DNA of 36,017 nt from Actinomycetes bacterium. Its GTDB lineage: Bacteria > Actinomycetota > Actinomycetes > Mycobacteriales > Mycobacteriaceae. The notes below the pieces were generated by a model. It was not told the DNA's origin, searched no databases, and was given only the letters and a program-made list of their open reading frames with translations. Where the stretch lies: NCBI GenBank assembly GCA_023417985.1, contig JAEZDV010000005.1, positions 1-36,017 of the forward strand, in the 5' to 3' direction. Position numbers and translations under genes: made by a program. This document shows positions 1 to 8,521 of this stretch, piece by piece. Every line of letters starts with the position of its first letter. Positions within the stretch are counted from its first letter, which is position 1.

Positions 1-57
1 ACCGACCTCGCAGCCCTGCGGATCGACCTGCAGACCCAGCGTGCCGTGCTCGTGTAG
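1..57 (+). pseudogene. Upstream in-frame fragment of the GCS2/ATP-grasp gene, ending at TAG
   Basis: The first 18 codons of the window are open and end at TAG (55-57). Four codons later, in the same frame, the next gene begins at ATG 70. The fragment (ending RAVLV) together with the codons after the stop (AAATMGLGVAAAGSAP) reads like the continuous helix-turn-strand segment of YbdK/GCS2-type ligases, where a stretch of the form LAALR...AAA...GL.VAA.G.PPLA is usual. I infer that this is the 5' part of one gene cut by a nonsense codon, or by a base error in the sequence. The gene's real start lies left of the window. Confidence 0.6.
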
Positions 58-69
58 GCGGCGGCCACG

Positions 70-2418
70 ATGGGACTGGGAGTCGCCGCAGCGGGATCGG
101 CCCCTTTGGCCGTGCCGGAAGAAATACGCGTCAGTGATACACCCCGGTTCCACCGCATGCTCACCGAATACCAACTGCTCGCCCGTGAGCAACTCATCTG
201 TGGCACCCAGGTTCATGTGGAGATCTTGGACCGCGACGAAGCAGTGCGGGTCGCCCACCGGATCACGCCGCATCTGCCACTGTTCCTCGCGCTCAGCGCA
301 AGCTCCCCGTTCTGGCCCGATGGTTCCGACACCGGATACGCGAGTGTCCGCCCGCTGATGTGGATCCGGTGGCCGACCACCGGGCCCGCCCCACCTGTCT
401 CGTCGGCCGCGGAGTACGACGAATTGGTCGCCGACCTGGTGTCGAGCGGAGTGATCACCGACCCGGGGATGGTGTACTTCGACGTGCGCCCTTCGTCGCA
501 CCTGCCCACCCTCGAACTGCGAGTGTGCGACAGCTGCCCCTCGGTCGACACGATCACGCTCGTCACCGGGCTCTACCGTGCGCTCGTCGACAGGGAGGTC
601 GCAGTGGTGCAGGCGGGAGACCCGCCACCGGTGCCGTCGCCGACACTCGTGCGGGCGGCGATGTGGCGCGCCGCGCGGAGCGGCATGGAAGGCGACCTCG
701 TCGACCTGGGCGTCTCGCTCCCCCGCCCCGCCGCGGACGTTCTCGCGCGCTTCCTCGCCACGGTGCGGCCGCAACTGGAATGCAGCGGTGATTGGGATCT
801 CGTCACACAGCTCGCAGCGGATGCCATCACGCGCGGGAGTTCCGCCGCCCGGCAGCGCAGAGCGTTGCGCCGCCGCGGCAAGTTGACCGATGTCGTCGAT
901 CATCTGATCGCCGAGACCGCCGGTCACTCCGAACGACCATGCCCCGGAGCCGAATCGGATTGCGCACTGCTGCACGGCTACCCACCGACGCGTCACGAGG
1001 CGCCGTACGACGAGGCGATCGGCAGCGACGGTGCACCTCGGTCCGACTACCGGCGCCCGCTGCAATCGCTCGCGCGCCTCGGCGCCACAACGCTGCGAAA
1101 GTCGCAGGACGCGATCGCACACACGCAGAGCGCAGAGAACGTCCTCTTCCGCCCGAGGGGCGAGGGCAGTCCGCAGCCGTTCCCGATGGACGTGGTGCCC
1201 AGGATCGTCACCGCCAGGGCGTGGCAGGGGCTGCAACGCGCACTCGAGCAGCGCGCGACCGCCTTGAACGCTTTTCTCGTCGACATCTACGGCCGCCGGG
1301 AGATCCTCGCGGCGAGCGTGCTCCCACCGGAGGTACTCCATCTCGCCCGCGGTTACCGCAGCACCGGCGACGCGTCGCACGGTCGTGCCGTACGCGCGCA
1401 CGTTGTCGCGGTGGATCTGGCATGTACCGGTCCGGATCGCTTCGTCGTGCTCGAAGATCACCTCCGCAACCCCACCGGGGTCGGATACGCGCTGGCGCAC
1501 CGGGCGATGACACAGCGGTTTCTCGGCGATCTCTGGCCCGCGTCCGGGATCGTGGACATCGACGGCACGCCCGCGTCGATCTTCCGGACCCTCGCCGACG
1601 CCGCTCCCCCGGCAGCGGGTGAGGACGTCACCGTCGCGGTACTCAGCGCCGGCGGACGGGATGCGGGATGGTTCGAACACGCGATGCTCGCCGACCGCGC
1701 CGGCATCGAACTGGTGCAGACGGACGAACTGATCGTGCGCGACGACGTCGCCTACATCCAGCACGGACCGTCGGTCACACGCGTGGACGTGCTGTACAGC
1801 CGGATCGACGAGGACACGTTGCTGTCGTCCACCGGTTACGACGGGCGTCCGTTGCGGTCCGGCCTCCTCGGGGCCGTCCGTGCGGGGACCCTGACCCTCG
1901 CCAACGCGCTGGGCAACGGGGTCGGTGACGACAGGTCCGTGTACCGGTACGTACCGGCGATGATCGAGTACTACCTCGGCCAGCGCCCACTGCTCGACCA
2001 GGTGTTCACGTGGGTGTGTGCCGATCTCGCCCAGCGTGACCACGTCCTGGCACACCTCGGCGAACTCGTGGTCAGGCCCGTCGACGGCGGCGACGGAGCG
2101 GAGATCACGGTGGGACCCGAGGCCGACCCGGCCGAACTCGACCGGCGACACCTCGAATTGCTCACCCACCCGGAGCGTTTCGTCGCTCACGAGTTGGTGA
2201 CGACGTCCACTCACCCCACCTTCGACGGCGACGGCCTCCATCCTCGCCACGTCGATCTGCGGGCATTCGTGTATCTGCGAACCGACGGAACGTCGGTGCG
2301 TGCGGAGGTGTCACCGGCGCTGCTCACCCGTGTGGCCCCGACGGGAAGCGCAGTCGTCGATTCGAGTCGTGGGGGCGGGACCAAGGACACCTGGATTCTC
2401 GAACCACCGGAGGGGTAG
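70..2418 (+). CDS. GCS2-type carboxylate-amine ligase fused to a circularly permuted ATP-grasp (N-terminus lost)
   Basis: A 782-residue product. Residues 1 to about 255 resemble the C-terminal two-thirds of glutamate-cysteine ligase family 2 (YbdK-like): a CGTQVHVEI strand, an LALSASSPFW segment and a DVRPSSHLPTLELRVCD block. From about residue 365 to the end it resembles the circularly permuted ATP-grasp type 2 family: a PRIV...W..L...L.QR..ALN.FL.DIYG start, an LEDHLRNPTGVGYAL segment, a YSRIDEDTL strand and LANALGNGVGDDRSVY. Each half belongs to ATP-dependent ligase families forming amide bonds; the substrate cannot be told. The ATG at 70 follows an in-frame TAG (55-57), and the family's N-terminal strand with its acidic metal/ATP ligands would lie upstream of that stop. 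The product is therefore either a restarted, probably ligase-defective protein, or the gene is disrupted. It ends with its own TAG. The next gene is convergent. Confidence 0.75.
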   Translation: MGLGVAAAGSAPLAVPEEIRVSDTPRFHRMLTEYQLLAREQLICGTQVHVEILDRDEAVRVAHRITPHLPLFLALSASSPFWPDGSDTGYASVRPLMWIRWPTTGPAPPVSSAAEYDELVADLVSSGVITDPGMVYFDVRPSSHLPTLELRVCDSCPSVDTITLVTGLYRALVDREVAVVQAGDPPPVPSPTLVRAAMWRAARSGMEGDLVDLGVSLPRPAADVLARFLATVRPQLECSGDWDLVTQLAADAITRGSSAARQRRALRRRGKLTDVVDHLIAETAGHSERPCPGAESDCALLHGYPPTRHEAPYDEAIGSDGAPRSDYRRPLQSLARLGATTLRKSQDAIAHTQSAENVLFRPRGEGSPQPFPMDVVPRIVTARAWQGLQRALEQRATALNAFLVDIYGRREILAASVLPPEVLHLARGYRSTGDASHGRAVRAHVVAVDLACTGPDRFVVLEDHLRNPTGVGYALAHRAMTQRFLGDLWPASGIVDIDGTPASIFRTLADAAPPAAGEDVTVAVLSAGGRDAGWFEHAMLADRAGIELVQTDELIVRDDVAYIQHGPSVTRVDVLYSRIDEDTLLSSTGYDGRPLRSGLLGAVRAGTLTLANALGNGVGDDRSVYRYVPAMIEYYLGQRPLLDQVFTWVCADLAQRDHVLAHLGELVVRPVDGGDGAEITVGPEADPAELDRRHLELLTHPERFVAHELVTTSTHPTFDGDGLHPRHVDLRAFVYLRTDGTSVRAEVSPALLTRVAPTGSAVVDSSRGGGTKDTWILEPPEG

Positions 2419-2444
2419 AACAAGCGGTCTCCGTGCCCGCCCGG

Positions 2445-3122
2445 TCAGTCGACGAGCGAGGCGACCTCGTGATCGGTGAGCGTGGTCTGAGGTACACGAC
2501 CTGCGTCCCGCGCCAGCGAGATCGCGCGGTAGAGCGGGCGCTCGCCGAGCCCCGCGCCCCGGGCCTCGGCTCGGAGTTGTTCCACCAGCACGGACGAGAT
2601 CGCGGCGGCCGGAGCGAGTTCGCTCGCGGCGAGCGCGTTGGCGAGGGTGCGCAGCGCGAGCACGTCGAGTTCCCGTCCACCCTCGCCCGCGTACAGGGCG
2701 AGCGGCACGGTGACCAGCCCGTGGTTTCCGTCGTTGACCCGCAGGATCGCCTGCGACACACGGCCCACCCGGACGACGAGTTCGACCCCTGCGAGCTGCC
2801 GGAGTTCCACGCTGCGCGAACGGAACATCCCCGCGACGGTCACGACGGTGCCCTCGATCCGCAGATGACGGTGGGTCGCAACGAATGCGCCGATCGTCGG
2901 CGGCCCTGCGACGAGCACGCCCACCAGTACGGCCACCCACAACGAGGCGACGAGGTAGACCAGGAATCCCGCGAGGAATCCGATCGCCACGGCGGCCAGG
3001 GCGACCTTCCGAACGCGGGGACGCAGCAGCCGGGCCGGGATCAGGTCGAGTGACACCGCCGCGGGCGAGCCACCCCGCCCGTCATCCGCCGGCAACGACC
3101 TCACCCACGCGTGCGACGACAT
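2445..3122 (-). CDS. PH-domain-like two-helix membrane protein
   Basis: A 225-residue protein. Two adjacent hydrophobic helices (about residues 40-58 and 60-80, around VALAAVAIGFLAGFL and LWVAVLVGVLVAGPP) are followed by a beta-rich segment (HRHLRIEGTVVTV, RSRSVELRQLAGVEL) typical of small actinobacterial bacterial-PH membrane proteins, then an Ala-rich helical tail. Function is unknown; it sits in the membrane with a cytosolic tail. The ATG at 3122 overlaps the 3' end of hisS by 41 nt. An alternative GTG at 3056 (residue 23) would begin 26 nt after the hisS stop and still keep both helices, so the true start is uncertain. It is last in a minus-strand run after the MBL hydrolase and hisS. Confidence 0.7.
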   Translation of the reverse strand: MSSHAWVRSLPADDGRGGSPAAVSLDLIPARLLRPRVRKVALAAVAIGFLAGFLVYLVASLWVAVLVGVLVAGPPTIGAFVATHRHLRIEGTVVTVAGMFRSRSVELRQLAGVELVVRVGRVSQAILRVNDGNHGLVTVPLALYAGEGGRELDVLALRTLANALAASELAPAAAISSVLVEQLRAEARGAGLGERPLYRAISLARDAGRVPQTTLTDHEVASLVD

Positions 3123-4356
3123 CGACGAGCGGCACGGTCTGCTGTTCCCCCGTGCGGAGATCCTTGATCACGATCTCGCCGGCTTCGAGTTCGCGCTCTC
3201 CCAGAACCAGAGCAGCCACGGCCCCGGACTTGTCCGCGGCTTTCATCGCGCCTTTGACACCACGGCCTCCGTAGGCGAGGTCGACGCGGATGCCCGCGGC
3301 ACGCAGGTGATGCGCGACCGGAACGAGGGCAGCTTTTGCCGCGTCGCCCATCGGCACCCCGTAGACCTCGCACCGGGCCGGGTTGCCGGCGGTCTTGCCC
3401 TCGGCGGCCAGGGCCAGGATCGTGCGGTCGACACCCAATCCGAAGCCGATGCCGGACAGCGCCTGACCGCCCAGTTGCTCCATGAGACCGTCGTACCGGC
3501 CACCGCCGCCGATGCCCGACTGGGCTCCCAGCCCGTCGTGCACGAACTCGAAGGTCGTCTTCGTGTAGTAGTCGAGTCCGCGGACCATGCGGGGATTGAC
3601 CACGTACGGAACACCGAGCGCTTCGAGGTGTCCGAGTACCTCGTCGAAATGCGCCTTCGCGCTGTCGGAAAGGTGATCGAGCATCAAGGGGGCGTCCGCA
3701 GTCATGGCTTTGACGTCGGGCCGCTTGTCGTCGAGCACGCGCAGCGGGTTGATCTCGGCGCGCCGGCGGGTCTCCTCGTCGAGCGGGAGGCCGAACAGGA
3801 ACTGCTGCAACAGTTCGCGATACTGCGGACGGCAGGTATGGTCGCCGAGCGAGGTGATCTCGAGGCGGAAACCGTCGAGGCCGAGGCTGCGGAATCCGGC
3901 GTCGGCGATGGCGATGACCTCGGCGTCGAGCGCCGGATCGTCCACCCCGATAGCCTCGACGCCCACCTGCTGAAGCTGGCGGTATCGCCCTGCCTGCGGC
4001 CGTTCGTACCGGAAGAACGGGCCCGCATACGACAACTTGACGGGCAACTGCCCACGATCGAGACCGTGCTCGATTACGGCGCGCATCACCCCGGCCGTGC
4101 CCTCCGGGCGCAGGGTGACGGAACGGTCACCCCGGTCGGCAAAGGTGTACATCTCCTTGGAGACCACGTCTGTCGACTCGCCGACACCGCGCGCGAACAA
4201 TCCGGTGTCCTCGAAGATCGGCAACTCGATGTGTCCGTACCCCGCGAGTCGCGCAGCTCGGGTCAAGCCGTCGCGCACCGCGACGAACTCGGCGGACTGC
4301 GCGGGAACGTAATCGGGCACACCCTTGGGCGCCGAGAACGTAGAGGCCTTGCTCAC
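3082..4356 (-). CDS. hisS: Histidyl-tRNA synthetase
   Basis: A 424-residue cytosolic class II aminoacyl-tRNA synthetase that charges tRNA-His with histidine. Visible signatures: motif 2 around YAGPFFRYERPQAGRYRQ, the histidine-specific loops VRGLDYYTKTTFE and GGGGRYDGL, motif 3 in GIGFGLGVDRTIL, and a C-terminal anticodon-binding domain (from about residue 330, including AYGGRGVKGAMKAADKSGA). Length is normal for the family. The start is GTG, with a purine-rich GAGAGAAAG upstream. It lies 51 nt downstream of the MBL-fold hydrolase gene on the same strand, the same pairing as in mycobacteria (Rv2580c-Rv2581c), and is probably co-transcribed with it. Confidence 0.97.
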   Translation of the reverse strand: MSKASTFSAPKGVPDYVPAQSAEFVAVRDGLTRAARLAGYGHIELPIFEDTGLFARGVGESTDVVSKEMYTFADRGDRSVTLRPEGTAGVMRAVIEHGLDRGQLPVKLSYAGPFFRYERPQAGRYRQLQQVGVEAIGVDDPALDAEVIAIADAGFRSLGLDGFRLEITSLGDHTCRPQYRELLQQFLFGLPLDEETRRRAEINPLRVLDDKRPDVKAMTADAPLMLDHLSDSAKAHFDEVLGHLEALGVPYVVNPRMVRGLDYYTKTTFEFVHDGLGAQSGIGGGGRYDGLMEQLGGQALSGIGFGLGVDRTILALAAEGKTAGNPARCEVYGVPMGDAAKAALVPVAHHLRAAGIRVDLAYGGRGVKGAMKAADKSGAVAALVLGERELEAGEIVIKDLRTGEQQTVPLVDVVARVGEVVAGG

Positions 4357-4407
4357 TGGTACTGCTTTCTCTCGAGGGAATTCGGTGGTGCCGGTGGCGT
4401 GGAGCCG

Positions 4408-5097
4408 TCAGCGCGATTGTGGGAGACCGACGAGGAACTGGTTCGACGTACGTTCCTGCCCGATCGTGCTGGATCCGCCGTGACCGGGAAGAATCGCGGT
4501 GGCGTCGTCGAGGACGAGCAGCTTGCGCGCGATCGAATCCAGGAGCTGCTCGTGGTTGCCGCCGGGGAGATCGGTGCGTCCGATCGAGCCCTGGAACAGG
4601 GTGTCGCCGGTGACGGCTACCTGCAACTCGGCGCCGTCCGGGGTGGTGGTGCGGGTGCGGAGAACCACCGAGCCCTGGGTGTGTCCCGGGGTGTGGTCGA
4701 CGACGAACTCGATACCGGCGTGCTCGATCTCGTCACCGTCGGCGAACTCGACGACTTCCTGCGGCTCCACGAACTCGACACCGTCGAGGAAGGGCGCGAG
4801 GCTCGACCCCATCCCCTGCAGCGGGTCGGTGAGCATCATGCGGTCTCCGGGGTGGATGTAGACCGGGATCTCGTAACGATCCGCGACGGCCTGTGCGGAC
4901 CACATGTGATCGAGATGGCCGTGGGTGAGCAGCACGGCGCGCGGCGCGAGATCGGAACCGATGAGGAACTCCACCAGTGGCTCGGCGGCATCCTGCCCCG
5001 GATCGACGACGACGCACTCCTTCGCGTTGTCCTGCGCGAGGATGTAGCAGTTGGTCTGGAACATCCCGGCAGGGAATCCGGTCACGAGCACGAGCAT
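4408..5097 (-). CDS. MBL-fold metallo-hydrolase, glyoxalase II-like
   Basis: A 229-residue metallo-beta-lactamase-fold hydrolase. The binuclear metal site is clear: THGHLDH at residues 58-64, a distal His in HTPGHTQGS, an Asp in TGDTLFQGSIGR, and a C-terminal HGG. The GR(T/S)DLPGG segment and overall size match the small glyoxalase II-like branch. M. tuberculosis has a relative at the same position beside hisS (Rv2581c). The substrate is not established; a thioester such as S-lactoyl conjugates is a family-based guess, and glutathione is not expected in mycolata. The ATG has a good GGAG ribosome site 4-5 nt upstream. It is transcribed away from the first cyclophilin gene, so 5098-5240 should carry both promoters. 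Confidence 0.9.
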   Translation of the reverse strand: MLVLVTGFPAGMFQTNCYILAQDNAKECVVVDPGQDAAEPLVEFLIGSDLAPRAVLLTHGHLDHMWSAQAVADRYEIPVYIHPGDRMMLTDPLQGMGSSLAPFLDGVEFVEPQEVVEFADGDEIEHAGIEFVVDHTPGHTQGSVVLRTRTTTPDGAELQVAVTGDTLFQGSIGRTDLPGGNHEQLLDSIARKLLVLDDATAILPGHGGSSTIGQERTSNQFLVGLPQSR

Positions 5098-5240
5098 CGC
5101 TCCTACGGGTGTGGGTATTCGCGGTCCCCTACAGAGTAGGCGCAGCGCCCCGTCCTTTCGCTCTCAGGTTGGGGTGGCAAACTCGACTCGGCCCCGGAGC
5201 GCGGGCACACCATCGATCGGGTCACGGGAGGACAACTGCA

Positions 5241-6122
5241 GTGCCGAGCAACGCACAGCGGCGTAATGCCGCGAAACGCAAACTCGAACGGCAGCTCGAG
5301 CGCAGGGCCGAACGCGAGCGCAAGCGCCGCCGTATGACGATCGCCCTGTCGGCGCTCGGGATCGTGGTGGTCGTGGGGGCGGGCGCCGCACTCTGGGCAG
5401 TCGCAGGAAGTGGCGACGACGTAACGACGGACGCGTCGGCGGGCGATACGACGACCGAGGCCGACAACGAGTACCCGGCGCTGCCCGCGAGCCGCTCGGA
5501 ACCTCTCCCCGAGACGGTGAACTGCGAGTACCCGGCAGACGGAAGCGAACCGGCGAAGCCGGTCGAGCCGCCGCGTACCGAGGGCATCGTGACGACCGGT
5601 GAGAACAACACCGATATCAGCGTGAGCATGGAGACGTCGCAGGGCAACATCGGGTTGATCCTCCACAACGACGACTCGCCGTGCACGGTCAACAATTTCC
5701 TGTCGCTCGCGGGCCAAGGCTACTTCGACGGTACGGAGTGTCACCGCCTGACCACGTCACCGTCGCTGGCGGTTCTGCAGTGCGGCGACCCGACGGGCAG
5801 CGGTGCCGGCGGACCGGGCTACCAGTTCGCGAACGAATTCCCCACCGACCAGTACGCGGCAGACGACCCGACGTCCCAGGAGCCGGTGATCTACCCCCGC
5901 GGGACGGTGGCGATGGCCAACGCCGGACCCGGCACGAACGGCAGCCAGTTCTTCCTGGTGTACGGCGATTCGATCCTTCCTCCGCAGTACACGGTGTTCG
6001 GCACGATCGACGAGACCGGACTGGCCACTCTCGACAAGATCGCCGAGGCGGGCGTCTCCGGCGGGGCCGCAGACGGTGCCCCCGCCGCAACGACGACACT
6101 CACCTCGGTCAGGATGGACTGA
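5241..6122 (+). CDS. Membrane-anchored cyclophilin-type peptidyl-prolyl isomerase (paralogue 1)
   Basis: A 293-residue protein starting at GTG 5241. A GGGAGG ribosome site at 5226-5231 decides this start over upstream codons. A highly charged cytosolic N-terminus (residues 1-31, Arg/Lys/Glu-rich) precedes one transmembrane helix (about 32-54). An acidic Thr/Ser linker and an extracytoplasmic cyclophilin domain (about 120-290) follow. Domain marks: CTVNNF, CHRL, LQCGDP, YPRGTVAMANA, NGSQFF and YTVFG. The His-Arg pair and the Gln of the isomerase site are kept. Four Cys residues in the exported part recur in the two neighbouring paralogues and could form disulfides. This is the positional equivalent of mycobacterial ppiB (Rv2582). 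The predicted role is proline isomerisation in proteins at the cell envelope. Confidence 0.9.
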   Translation: MPSNAQRRNAAKRKLERQLERRAERERKRRRMTIALSALGIVVVVGAGAALWAVAGSGDDVTTDASAGDTTTEADNEYPALPASRSEPLPETVNCEYPADGSEPAKPVEPPRTEGIVTTGENNTDISVSMETSQGNIGLILHNDDSPCTVNNFLSLAGQGYFDGTECHRLTTSPSLAVLQCGDPTGSGAGGPGYQFANEFPTDQYAADDPTSQEPVIYPRGTVAMANAGPGTNGSQFFLVYGDSILPPQYTVFGTIDETGLATLDKIAEAGVSGGAADGAPAATTTLTSVRMD

Positions 6123-6901
6123 TGACTCGATTCCGCACCACCCTCGCCGTCGGCGCGGGGCTCGCACTTGTTCTGACCGGCTGTTCGGATGACGGCGGGG
6201 ACGACACCACCACCTCCGGATCCGCCACCGCGAGCGGTACGGCGCAGTCGCCCGAGTACACCGGCGCGCTGCCGGAGCGTCCCACGGGCGGAGACCCCGT
6301 GTCGTGCACCTACGCCCCGTCCGGTGACGCTTCCCGTGATGTGAACGCTCCCGCCGCAACCGACGTACCCGCCGAAGGAACCGTCGGCGTGTCGCTCACC
6401 ACCAGCGTCGGACCGATCGGCCTCGAGCTCGATCGGGCGGAAGCACCGTGCACGGTCAACAGCTTCGTCGCCCTCGCCGAGCAGGGCTACTTCGACGACA
6501 CGCCCTGCCACCGGCTGGTGACCTCACCGGGTCTGCAGGTGCTGCAGTGCGGAGACCCCAGCGGCACCGGGACGGGCGGGCCCGGATACGGGTTCGACAC
6601 CGAGTACCCGGAGAACCTCTACCAGGCGGGTGACCCCCAGCTGCGGCAGCCCGTGATCTACCCGCGTGGCACCGTCGCGATGGCCAATACGGGCCGTCCC
6701 GGCAGCAACGGCAGCCAGTTCTTCCTGGTGTACGCGGATTCGCAGCTTCCGCCGTCGTACACGGTGTTCGGCACCGTCGACGAGGCCGGACTCGCTGTGA
6801 TCGAGGAAGTCGCGGCGGAGGGTGACGACGGTTCGATGGCAGCCGGCGGTGGCGCACCCAACCGTGGTGTGCAGATCGAATCTGTGACCGTCTCCGACTG
6901 A
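6122..6901 (+). CDS. Lipoprotein cyclophilin-type peptidyl-prolyl isomerase (paralogue 2)
   Basis: A 259-residue protein. The ATG at 6122 shares its A with the TGA of paralogue 1, so translation is probably coupled. The N-terminus is a lipoprotein signal ending in the lipobox LTGC (Cys about residue 21), followed by a disordered Asp/Thr/Ser stretch. The cyclophilin domain has the same Cys-containing signatures as its neighbour (CTVNSF, CHRL, LQCGDP, YPRGTVAMANT, NGSQFF, YTVFG). It would be lipid-anchored on the outer face of the membrane. High similarity and head-to-tail arrangement indicate local gene duplication. A strong hairpin terminator follows at 6924-6956. Confidence 0.9.
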   Translation: MTRFRTTLAVGAGLALVLTGCSDDGGDDTTTSGSATASGTAQSPEYTGALPERPTGGDPVSCTYAPSGDASRDVNAPAATDVPAEGTVGVSLTTSVGPIGLELDRAEAPCTVNSFVALAEQGYFDDTPCHRLVTSPGLQVLQCGDPSGTGTGGPGYGFDTEYPENLYQAGDPQLRQPVIYPRGTVAMANTGRPGSNGSQFFLVYADSQLPPSYTVFGTVDEAGLAVIEEVAAEGDDGSMAAGGGAPNRGVQIESVTVSD

Positions 6902-6923
6902 TTCACCCGTTCTCACGACAGAC

Positions 6924-6960
6924 CGGTCGCTCGCTCCTTCGTGGAGCGGGCGACCGCTTT
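6924..6960 (+). terminator. Bidirectional intrinsic terminator
   Basis: The stem is 14 bp, CGGTCGCTCGCTCC paired with GGAGCGGGCGACCG (one G-T wobble), around the loop TTCGT at 6924-6956, followed by CTTT on the + strand. It lies between the convergent ends of the second cyclophilin gene (stop 6901) and the DHFR-like gene (stop 6974), so it can serve both directions. Confidence 0.8.
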
Positions 6961-6973
6961 CGTCTCTCGCCTG

Positions 6974-7534
6974 TCACGAGGGCGCTGCGTAGCGGGTGAA
7001 GAGGATGTCACCGCGGAACGCGGTGGATTCGAGCAGGCGTAACCCCGTCCGAACGTATCCGTCGGGAAACAAGCGGCGGCCCCGGCCCTGCACCGCCGGA
7101 TAGACGAACAGCCGGAACTCGTCGACGAGGCCCGCTTCGATGAGACTGTGGCACAACGAGATACTGCCTGTCGCCACGATGTCGCGGCCGGGACGCTCCT
7201 TCAGCGCGCCGACCTGCTCGACCGGATCCCCGTCCAGGATCGTGCTGTTGCCCCACCCGGTTTCGGTGAGGGTCGACGAAATCACGTACTTGTCGACCCG
7301 GTCGAGGTAGTCCGCGATCCCCGTCGGATCGCCGTGCTGCAACGGCCAGTAGCTTCGGAAGTCCTCGAACGTCCTGCGTCCGAGCAGCAATGCGTCGGAC
7401 GCACTGTCCTGCCTGCGCGATTCTTCGAGAAGATCGTCGGCAGCGTCGACGTCGGTGGGCGGAGAGAACCATCCGTCGAGCAGTTCGATCGAGCCGTCGA
7501 GGGTGATGTTCTGGGTGACGGCGAGCGTGCGCAT
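6974..7534 (-). CDS. Dihydrofolate reductase-fold (RibD C-terminal-like) reductase
   Basis: A 186-residue protein of the RibD_C/DHFR-like family common in actinobacteria. Seen: the N-terminal strand MRTLAVTQNITLDGSI, a DALLLGRRTFEDF segment and VATGSISLCHSLIEAGLVDEFRL, the usual NADPH-site and helix signatures. The family includes deaminase-reductase reductase domains and many uncharacterised NADPH reductases, so the substrate is unknown. The ATG at 7534 is chosen because AGGAGG lies 5 nt upstream; an in-frame upstream ATG lacks one. It sits alone on the minus strand between two cyclophilin genes, so it looks like an insertion into what was a cyclophilin array. Confidence 0.85.
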   Translation of the reverse strand: MRTLAVTQNITLDGSIELLDGWFSPPTDVDAADDLLEESRRQDSASDALLLGRRTFEDFRSYWPLQHGDPTGIADYLDRVDKYVISSTLTETGWGNSTILDGDPVEQVGALKERPGRDIVATGSISLCHSLIEAGLVDEFRLFVYPAVQGRGRRLFPDGYVRTGLRLLESTAFRGDILFTRYAAPS

Positions 7535-7672
7535 CGTGCCTCCTGACGTCGCGGCGTGTCTCCCGTACAGACCGGGCGCACAACGCCGACTCATCGCACC
7601 TTGTCTGTCGTCCATCGAGACGACACGTGGCCTCTACCGGTTCGTGACCGCGTAGGCTACGCTCCCCGAATT

Positions 7673-8485
7673 GTGACCCTCGACACTCCCGTGCGTCCGT
7701 ACCTGATCCGCCTCGTCCTGGCGGCATGCGTTGCCGCAGTGCCGGTTCTGGCAGGCGCATGCAGCGCTGACACGGGCAAGGACAGCTCGGACAGGACTGC
7801 CCCTTCTCTCGCCGCCGAGGAGTCGAGTGCGCGGGTAGCGCCCCCAGGCGATATGTCCGTCTTTCCCGCGCTTCCGGCGGTTCCCTCTGCCGCAGCTCCG
7901 ACGGTCGCCTGCAGCTACTCCGAACGGGAGCCGAACGGGGTCACACCGCCACCGTCGACCGCTTCCACGTCCGGTGTGGTGAATCTGGTGCTGGATACGT
8001 CGGCCGGGCCGGTTCCACTCGTTCTCGATCGCGCGCTGGCGCCGTGCACCGTCAACAACTTCGTGAGCCTCGCCGAACGAGGGTTCTACACGGGAACTTC
8101 GTGCCATCGCCTGTCCAACGACCCCGGCAGCCACCTCTACCAATGCGGTGACCCGTCCGGAACGGGCACGGGCGGACCCGGATACACGTTCGAGGACGAG
8201 TATCCGGTCACGTCGTACGACGGGGAGCCTTACCGTCCCCTCGCGGTCGTCTACCCGCGGGGCACGGTCGCGATGGCCAACGCCGGTGTCGCGAACAGCA
8301 ACGGGAGCCAGTTCTTCCTGCTGCTCGGCGACTCACTCCTGCGTCCGGACTATTCCGTCTTCGGGCGCGTCGCCGACGCCGGCCTGCCGGTACTCGACGC
8401 AGCGGCCGCCGCCGGCAACGACGGCACCAACCCACTCGGCGGTGGCGCACCGATCACGCCCGTGACCGTCACGGCGGTGCGATGA
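7673..8485 (+). CDS. Lipoprotein cyclophilin-type peptidyl-prolyl isomerase (paralogue 3)
   Basis: About 270 residues. The start is either GTG 7673 or GTG 7691; both give a short basic N-terminus, a hydrophobic stretch (LIRLVLAACVAAVPVLAG) and a lipobox LAGAC-type Cys. No clear ribosome site precedes either codon. A TAGGCT -10-like hexamer at 7652-7657 lies close to GTG 7673, so a very short leader is possible. The cyclophilin domain repeats the family marks of paralogues 1 and 2 (CTVNNF, CHRL, YQCGDP, YPRGTVAMANA, NGSQFF, YSVFG) with the same four Cys positions. It is separated from the other two by the minus-strand reductase gene and converges on rel. Confidence 0.85.
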   Translation: MTLDTPVRPYLIRLVLAACVAAVPVLAGACSADTGKDSSDRTAPSLAAEESSARVAPPGDMSVFPALPAVPSAAAPTVACSYSEREPNGVTPPPSTASTSGVVNLVLDTSAGPVPLVLDRALAPCTVNNFVSLAERGFYTGTSCHRLSNDPGSHLYQCGDPSGTGTGGPGYTFEDEYPVTSYDGEPYRPLAVVYPRGTVAMANAGVANSNGSQFFLLLGDSLLRPDYSVFGRVADAGLPVLDAAAAAGNDGTNPLGGGAPITPVTVTAVR

Positions 8486-8521
8486 CCGGTCGCGATCGGA
8501 AAACCGACGCCGTCACGCCGG

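Noticed and set aside
3307..5139. 610-codon open frame antisense to hisS and the MBL hydrolase
   Set aside because: It is the usual shadow of high-GC genes; the opposite strand encodes clearly conserved proteins. The same holds for the long frames opposite rel, secD and thrS.
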